Shown here: positions 60,327-64,000 of the stretch, piece by piece | How the letters are laid out: every line of letters starts with the position of its first letter | Position numbering within the stretch: position 1 is the first letter of the stretch | NCBI RefSeq assembly: GCF_014649375.1 | Contig: NZ_BMSX01000038.1 | Coordinates: forward strand, 1 to 64,000 | DNA from: Streptomyces aurantiogriseus | Lineage (GTDB): Bacteria; Actinomycetota; Actinomycetes; Streptomycetales; Streptomycetaceae | Direction: 5' to 3' | Length of the DNA stretch: 64,000 bases | Translations under genes and position numbers: made by a program | Notes under the pieces: generated by a model | Databases searched by the model: none | What the model saw: only the letters and a program-made list of their open reading frames with translations | Told to the model about the DNA's origin: nothing

Positions 60327-61130
60327 TCACTCGCCGAGGCCGGCCAGATCCCGCAGCCGTCGGGCCTGAGCGGCTCGCTCGGCGGCACGCTGCTCGTCGT
60401 ACGTACGGTCTCCGGCGCCCCGCAGCAGCGCCTTGGTCTCGACGGCCGCGTCCCGCGGGGCGGCCAGGATCGCCGCGGCCAGCTCACGGACCGTCGCGTC
60501 CAGCTCGGCCGCGGGGACGGCGAGGTTGGCGAGCCCGGTACTCACCGCCTCCTCCGCGTGCACGAAGCGGCCGGTCAGGCAGATCTCGACGGCACGGCCG
60601 TAGCCGACCAGGGAGACGAGGGGGTGGGTGCCGGTGAGGTCCGGTACGAGGCCGAGGCTGGTCTCGCGCATGGCGAACTGCACGTCGTCGGCGACGACGC
60701 GCAGGTCACAGGCGAGAGCGAGCTGGAAGCCCGCACCGATGGCGTGGCCCTGGACGGCGGCGATCGACACGAGGTCGCTGCGTCGCCACCAGGTGAAGCC
60801 CTCCTGGAACTCGGCGATGGCGGCGTCGAGTTCGGCGTCGCCACTGCGCGCGAGATCGATGAAGGACGGCTCGCCCTCGATCCCCTCGGGCGTGAACATC
60901 TGCCGGTCGAGCCCGGCGGAGAAGGACTTGCCCTCGCCGCGCAGCACGACCACGCGGACGGAGCCCGGCAGCTGTCGCCCGGCTTCGGCGAGCGCGCGCC
61001 ACATCGCGGGACTCTGCGCGTTGCGCTTGGCCGGGTTGGTCAGCGTCACCGTGGCGAGCGTGTCGTCGACGGTGAGCCGTACGCCGTCCTTGTCGAGCAG
61101 GGGAGCGAGTTCCTGGTCGGGCGAAGCCAT
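60327..61130 (-). CDS. Enoyl-CoA hydratase/isomerase family protein
   Basis: A 267-residue crotonase-fold protein, used in beta-oxidation or related CoA chemistry. The oxyanion-hole regions are present (SFSAGLDRQMF, AVQGHAIGAGFQLALACDLRVVAD). Of the two catalytic Glu residues of hydratase, the first is replaced (GFQLAL has Gln where CELAM has Glu) while the second is kept (MRETSLGLVPDLTG), so an isomerase or other activity is more likely than hydration. The substrate is unknown. The ATG at 61130 starts MASPDQELAPL. It is convergent with the P10-family gene, only 4 bases apart. Confidence 0.9.
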   Translation of the reverse strand: MASPDQELAPLLDKDGVRLTVDDTLATVTLTNPAKRNAQSPAMWRALAEAGRQLPGSVRVVVLRGEGKSFSAGLDRQMFTPEGIEGEPSFIDLARSGDAELDAAIAEFQEGFTWWRRSDLVSIAAVQGHAIGAGFQLALACDLRVVADDVQFAMRETSLGLVPDLTGTHPLVSLVGYGRAVEICLTGRFVHAEEAVSTGLANLAVPAAELDATVRELAAAILAAPRDAAVETKALLRGAGDRTYDEQRAAERAAQARRLRDLAGLGE

Positions 61131-61185
61131 GGGGCGCCTCCGATGAGTGCGGTCAGCGAAGCAAAGCTAAGTGACTGCACAGTAA

Positions 61186-61217
61186 CCACCCGGCCGATCC
61201 GACAACCGACCGGGTGG
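61186..61217 (-). terminator. Hairpin after the HTH gene
   Basis: CCACCCGGCCG (61186-61196) and CGACCGGGTGG (61207-61217) form an 11-bp stem with one mismatch, about 30 bases past the stop of the small HTH gene. Weak, no T tract. Confidence 0.55.
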
Positions 61218-61246
61218 CCACCATCGAAGCCGGTGGGCCGCCCGGG

Positions 61247-61468
61247 TCAGGACGAGGCGGCCTTCTTGCCCCGCGTCGCCCCGCCACGCCCACGGAGCGT
61301 GACGCCCGACTCACTGAGCATCCGGTGTACGAAGCCATACGAGCGACCGGTTTCCTCGGCCAGCGCCCGGATGCTCGCACCGGAGTCGTACTTCTTCTTC
61401 AGGTCTGCCGCGAGCTTGTCGCGCGCGGCGCCGGTCACCCGGCTGCCCTTCTTCAGAGTCTCGGCCAC
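61247..61468 (-). CDS. Small helix-turn-helix protein
   Basis: A 73-residue basic protein with one helix-turn-helix (about 23-50: DLKKKYDSGASIRALAEETGRSYGFVHRMLSESG) and a Gly/Arg/Lys-rich tail (RGRGGATRGKK), which gives a strong positive charge. It looks like a DNA-binding protein with a Hin-type or nucleoid-associated style; the family is common in Streptomyces. GTG at 61468 follows GAGGAGG. Targets are unknown. The 335-base gap 61469-61803 upstream holds hairpins listed separately. Confidence 0.88.
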   Translation of the reverse strand: MAETLKKGSRVTGAARDKLAADLKKKYDSGASIRALAEETGRSYGFVHRMLSESGVTLRGRGGATRGKKAASS

Positions 61469-61669
61469 CCGTGCCTCCTCATGGGAAGTGCGCTCTGGTC
61501 CCCTCATGATCACCCCTCCGGGCCCCGATGGCCACCCATTCGGCAAGGTCCGTGCGAGAGGGTTTTGACGACAGGAGCGCGTCCCCACAAACGGAAGATG
61601 TCATTCCATGCGGTGGTGTTCGTGGGGCCGAACGGGTCATTCCGTGAAATGCCAGGTCAGAGACGCGCG

Positions 61670-61704
61670 ACGGCCGATCCCTGGTCGACAGAGGGATCGG
61701 CCGT
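61670..61704 (-). terminator. Hairpin downstream of the ABC-F gene
   Basis: Perfect 13-bp stem ACGGCCGATCCCT (61670-61682) and AGGGATCGGCCGT (61692-61704), 9-base loop, about 100 bases past the ABC-F stop. It lies in the gene-free gap 61469-61803, with CCGTGAAATG repeated on both sides. Confidence 0.7.
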
Positions 61705-61752
61705 GAAATGGATGTAGGACACACCTCGATACGAGGAGATCTCACACAGATG

Positions 61753-61794
61753 ATGGATCAGAAGAGGGCCGAATGATCCATACGCCGTGGATCA
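61753..61794. repeat. Overlapping alternative inverted repeats after ABC-F
   Basis: TGATCCA at 61774-61780 can pair with ATGGATCA (61753-61760) or with TGGATCA (61788-61794). The two hairpins exclude each other. They lie 10-50 bases past the stop codon of the ABC-F gene. Confidence 0.6.
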
Positions 61795-61803
61795 CGCTTT
61801 CGA

Positions 61804-63402
61804 TCAAGCCAGGGCGACGAGATCCGCGTAGTCGGAGCCCCACAGGTCCTCGACGCCGTCGGGGAGCAGGATGATCCGCTCGGGCTGGAGGGCCTCGACG
61901 GCGCCCTCGTCGTGGGTGACCAGAACGACCGCGCCCTTGTAGGTGCGCAGGGCGCCGAGGATCTCCTCGCGACTGGCCGGGTCGAGGTTGTTGGTGGGCT
62001 CGTCGAGCAGCAGCACGTTCGCCGAGGAGACCACGAGGGTGGCCAGGGCCAGGCGGGTCTTCTCACCGCCGGACAGGACACCCGCCGGCTTGTCGACGTC
62101 GTCGCCGGAGAACAGGAACGAGCCGAGCACCTTGCGGACCTCGACGAGGTCCATGTCGGGGGCGGCCGAGCGCATGTTCTCGAGGACCGTGCGGTCGGCG
62201 TCGAGGGTCTCGTGCTCCTGGGCGTAGTAGCCGAGCTTGAGGCCGTGGCCGGGGACGACCGCGCCGGTGTCGGGCTGTTCGACGCCGCCGAGGAGCCTGA
62301 GCAGCGTGGTCTTGCCCGCGCCGTTGAGACCGAGGATGACGACCCTCGACCCCTTGTCGATGGCCAGGTCCACGTCGGTGAAGATCTCCAGCGAGCCGTA
62401 CGACTTCGACAGGCCCTCGGCCATCAGCGGCGTCTTGCCGCAGGGCGCGGGCTCCGGGAAGCGGAGCTTGGCGACCTTGTCGGACTGGCGGACCGCCTCC
62501 AGGCCGGAGAGCAGCTTGTCGGCGCGGCGGGCCATGTTCTGCGCGGCGACCGTCTTGGTGGCCTTGGCGCGCATCTTGTCGGCCTGCGAATGCAGTGCGG
62601 CGGCCTTCTTCTCGGCGTTGGCGCGCTCGCGCTTGCGGCGCTTCTCGTCGGCCTCGCGCTGCTGCTGGTAGAGCTTCCAGCCCATGTTGTAGATGTCGAT
62701 CTGGGAGCGGTTGGCGTCCAGGTAGAAAACCTTGTTGACGACCGTCTCGACCAGGTCGACGTCGTGGGAGATGACGATGAAGCCGCCGCGGTAGGTCTTG
62801 AGGTAGTCCCGCAGCCAGATGATCGAGTCGGCGTCGAGGTGGTTCGTCGGCTCGTCCAGGAGCAGGGTGTCCGCGTCGGAGAACAGGATCCGCGCCAGCT
62901 CCACACGGCGGCGCTGACCGCCGGAGAGCGTGTGCAGGGGCTGACCGAGGACACGGTCGGGCAGGTTGAGCGCGGCGGCGATGGTGGCGGCCTCGGCCTC
63001 GGCGGCGTACCCGCCCTTGGTGAGGAACTCCGTCTCCTGGCGCTCGTACTGCTTCAGGGCCTTCTCGCGGGTGGCGCCCTGGCCGTTCGCGATGCGCTGC
63101 TCGTTCTCCCGCATCTTGCGGATGAGGACGTCGAGGCCGCGGGCGGAGAGGATGCGGTCGCGGGCGAAGACGTCGAGGTCGCCGGTGCGAGGGTCCTGCG
63201 GCAGGTAGCCGACCTCGCCGGAGCGGGTGACGGTGCCGCCGGCGGGGATGCCTTCGCCGGCCAGGACCTTGGTCAGCGTGGTCTTGCCGGCGCCGTTGCG
63301 GCCGACCAGGCCGATGCGGTCACCCTTGGCGACACGGAAGGAAGCGTTCTCGATGAGGATGCGGGCACCGGCGCGCAGCTCGATGCCGGAGGCGGAGATC
63401 AC
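61804..63402 (-). CDS. ABC-F family ATPase
   Basis: A 532-residue cytoplasmic protein with two ABC ATPase domains and no membrane part, so an ABC-F. Domain 1 (about 5-255) has GLVGRNGAGKTT, LSGGQRRR and LLLDEPTNHLD; a linker of about 60 residues, rich in Arg and Lys (READEKRRKRERANAEKKA), separates it from domain 2 (about 320-530) with ILGLNGAGKTT, LSGGEKTR and LLLDEPTNNLD. ABC-F proteins act on the ribosome as translation factors, some giving antibiotic resistance; this looks like the housekeeping kind. GTG at 63402 (VISASGIELRAG) follows GGAG. Confidence 0.93.
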   Translation of the reverse strand: MISASGIELRAGARILIENASFRVAKGDRIGLVGRNGAGKTTLTKVLAGEGIPAGGTVTRSGEVGYLPQDPRTGDLDVFARDRILSARGLDVLIRKMRENEQRIANGQGATREKALKQYERQETEFLTKGGYAAEAEAATIAAALNLPDRVLGQPLHTLSGGQRRRVELARILFSDADTLLLDEPTNHLDADSIIWLRDYLKTYRGGFIVISHDVDLVETVVNKVFYLDANRSQIDIYNMGWKLYQQQREADEKRRKRERANAEKKAAALHSQADKMRAKATKTVAAQNMARRADKLLSGLEAVRQSDKVAKLRFPEPAPCGKTPLMAEGLSKSYGSLEIFTDVDLAIDKGSRVVILGLNGAGKTTLLRLLGGVEQPDTGAVVPGHGLKLGYYAQEHETLDADRTVLENMRSAAPDMDLVEVRKVLGSFLFSGDDVDKPAGVLSGGEKTRLALATLVVSSANVLLLDEPTNNLDPASREEILGALRTYKGAVVLVTHDEGAVEALQPERIILLPDGVEDLWGSDYADLVALA

Positions 63403-63656
63403 GGACAGACTCCAGGGCGGGGTCGTTGGCGGGATGGGCGGCTGAGGACGTTCCCGCCGTCTAATGCGCGAGGAGAATGGCCATGGGGCCAGTCTAACGG
63501 GGCCGTGCAACCAGTTTTCCCGGTTCGGGTGTTCGATCTCCCCGTGCCGCGGGCCGAGGGGCGTTGTCAGTGGGGGCTGCCAGACTGGGCGGTGGATCAC
63601 ATGTCCGGCAGGAGTCGAGTGGTCCGTCCGGCAGAGATCACAAGGGAGTGATCGGC

Positions 63657-64000
63657 ATGGCAGGGACGAACAGCGGGCGTCCGAGCATCTGTCCGACGGT
63701 GCTGTACCGGGACGCGAAGGCGGCGATCCGGCAGCTCACGGAGGCCTTCGGGTTCACGGAGCTGTCCGTGTACGAGGGCGAGGACGGCTCGGTGCTCCAT
63801 GCCGAGCTGGTGCAGGGCAACGGCGCGGTGATGCTGGGGTCGAAGGGCCGCGGCGGCGTCTTCGACACGGCGATGAAGGACGCCGGCCCCGCCGGGGTGT
63901 ACGTCGTGGTGGACGACGTCGACGCCCACCACCGGCGGGCCGTGGAGCACGGCGCGGAGATCCTGATGCCCCCGACGGACCAGGACTACGGCTCCCGGGA
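63657..64000 (+). CDS. VOC-family (glyoxalase/PhnB-like) protein, cut by window end
   Basis: The first 114 residues of a VOC-superfamily protein, continuing past the window. It reads MAGTNSGRPSICPTVLYRDA, then AIRQLTEAFGFTELSVYEGED and HAELVQGNGAVMLGSKGRGG, with GVYVVVDDVDAHHRRAVEHGA, the usual PhnB/glyoxalase-like pattern. Such proteins bind metals and small ligands; no activity can be assigned. The ATG at 63657 follows AGGGAG. It is divergent from the ABC-F gene. Confidence 0.85.
   Translation, partial: MAGTNSGRPSICPTVLYRDAKAAIRQLTEAFGFTELSVYEGEDGSVLHAELVQGNGAVMLGSKGRGGVFDTAMKDAGPAGVYVVVDDVDAHHRRAVEHGAEILMPPTDQDYGSR

Overview
The window is chromosomal DNA from a Streptomyces. The base composition is very GC-rich with GC-rich third codon positions. 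Many genes start with GTG or TTG after purine-rich ribosome binding sites, and genes are often coupled by 4-base ATGA or GTGA overlaps. A chaplin, a streptophobe-family protein, an SGM_5486-type microprotein and an SpoOM-like protein are genus markers. Gene content and order look like the conserved core region of the S. coelicolor chromosome that runs from the Spo0M homologue through chpE, serB, fabG-fabI and tyrS. That match is from memory and was not checked by alignment.

Left end (1-6 kb): the leader and tandem promoters of a leftward ribosomal RNA operon, with the rRNA itself outside the window. Then come a 3-methyladenine DNA glycosylase, an SpoOM-like protein, a secreted sialidase with three LamG-type domains, and a YbhB/PEBP protein. 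6-13 kb: an HNH endonuclease, an SPFH/NfeD membrane pair, an ABC ATPase, a short chaplin, and a GAF-type sensor kinase with its LuxR-type response regulator. 13-25 kb: an SDR overlapping a QueA homologue, a secreted lysozyme-like transglycosylase, a double-FHA ABC exporter, a streptophobe protein followed by a 26-bp tandem repeat field, SerB, a SixA-like phosphatase, two tiny membrane proteins and a CynX-type MFS transporter.

25-42 kb: a GntR regulator divergent from the MFS gene, the fabG-fabI pair of fatty-acid synthesis, tldD-tldE, tyrS, small membrane proteins, moaA, an ActP-type symporter with its DUF485 partner, a subtilisin-like protease behind a 23-bp repeat array, a CoA transferase, and a lysoplasmalogenase/sterol-desaturase pair.

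42-49 kb is the most unusual part. A NACHT NTPase with a leucine-rich C-terminus (an NLR-like protein) carries one rare TTA codon. It is followed on the same strand by a protein with a canonical C3HC4 RING finger and a TerD-like domain. Both architectures point to stress or phage response. Neither is proven to be a defence gene.

49-64 kb: a DEDDh exonuclease with a BRCT-like tail, SURF1, a symporter/ECF sigma factor/membrane protein operon, a GH15 glucoamylase-like enzyme, an SDR lacking the usual Tyr-Lys pair, and a five-gene Asp23/AmaP envelope operon with a divergent P10-family gene. The end holds an enoyl-CoA hydratase homologue, a small HTH protein, an ABC-F ATPase and the start of a VOC-family gene. 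A roughly 39-base repeat occurs twice: inside another repeat downstream of tyrS, and in frame inside an Asp23-family gene. No prophage, insertion sequence, tRNA or CRISPR array was seen.
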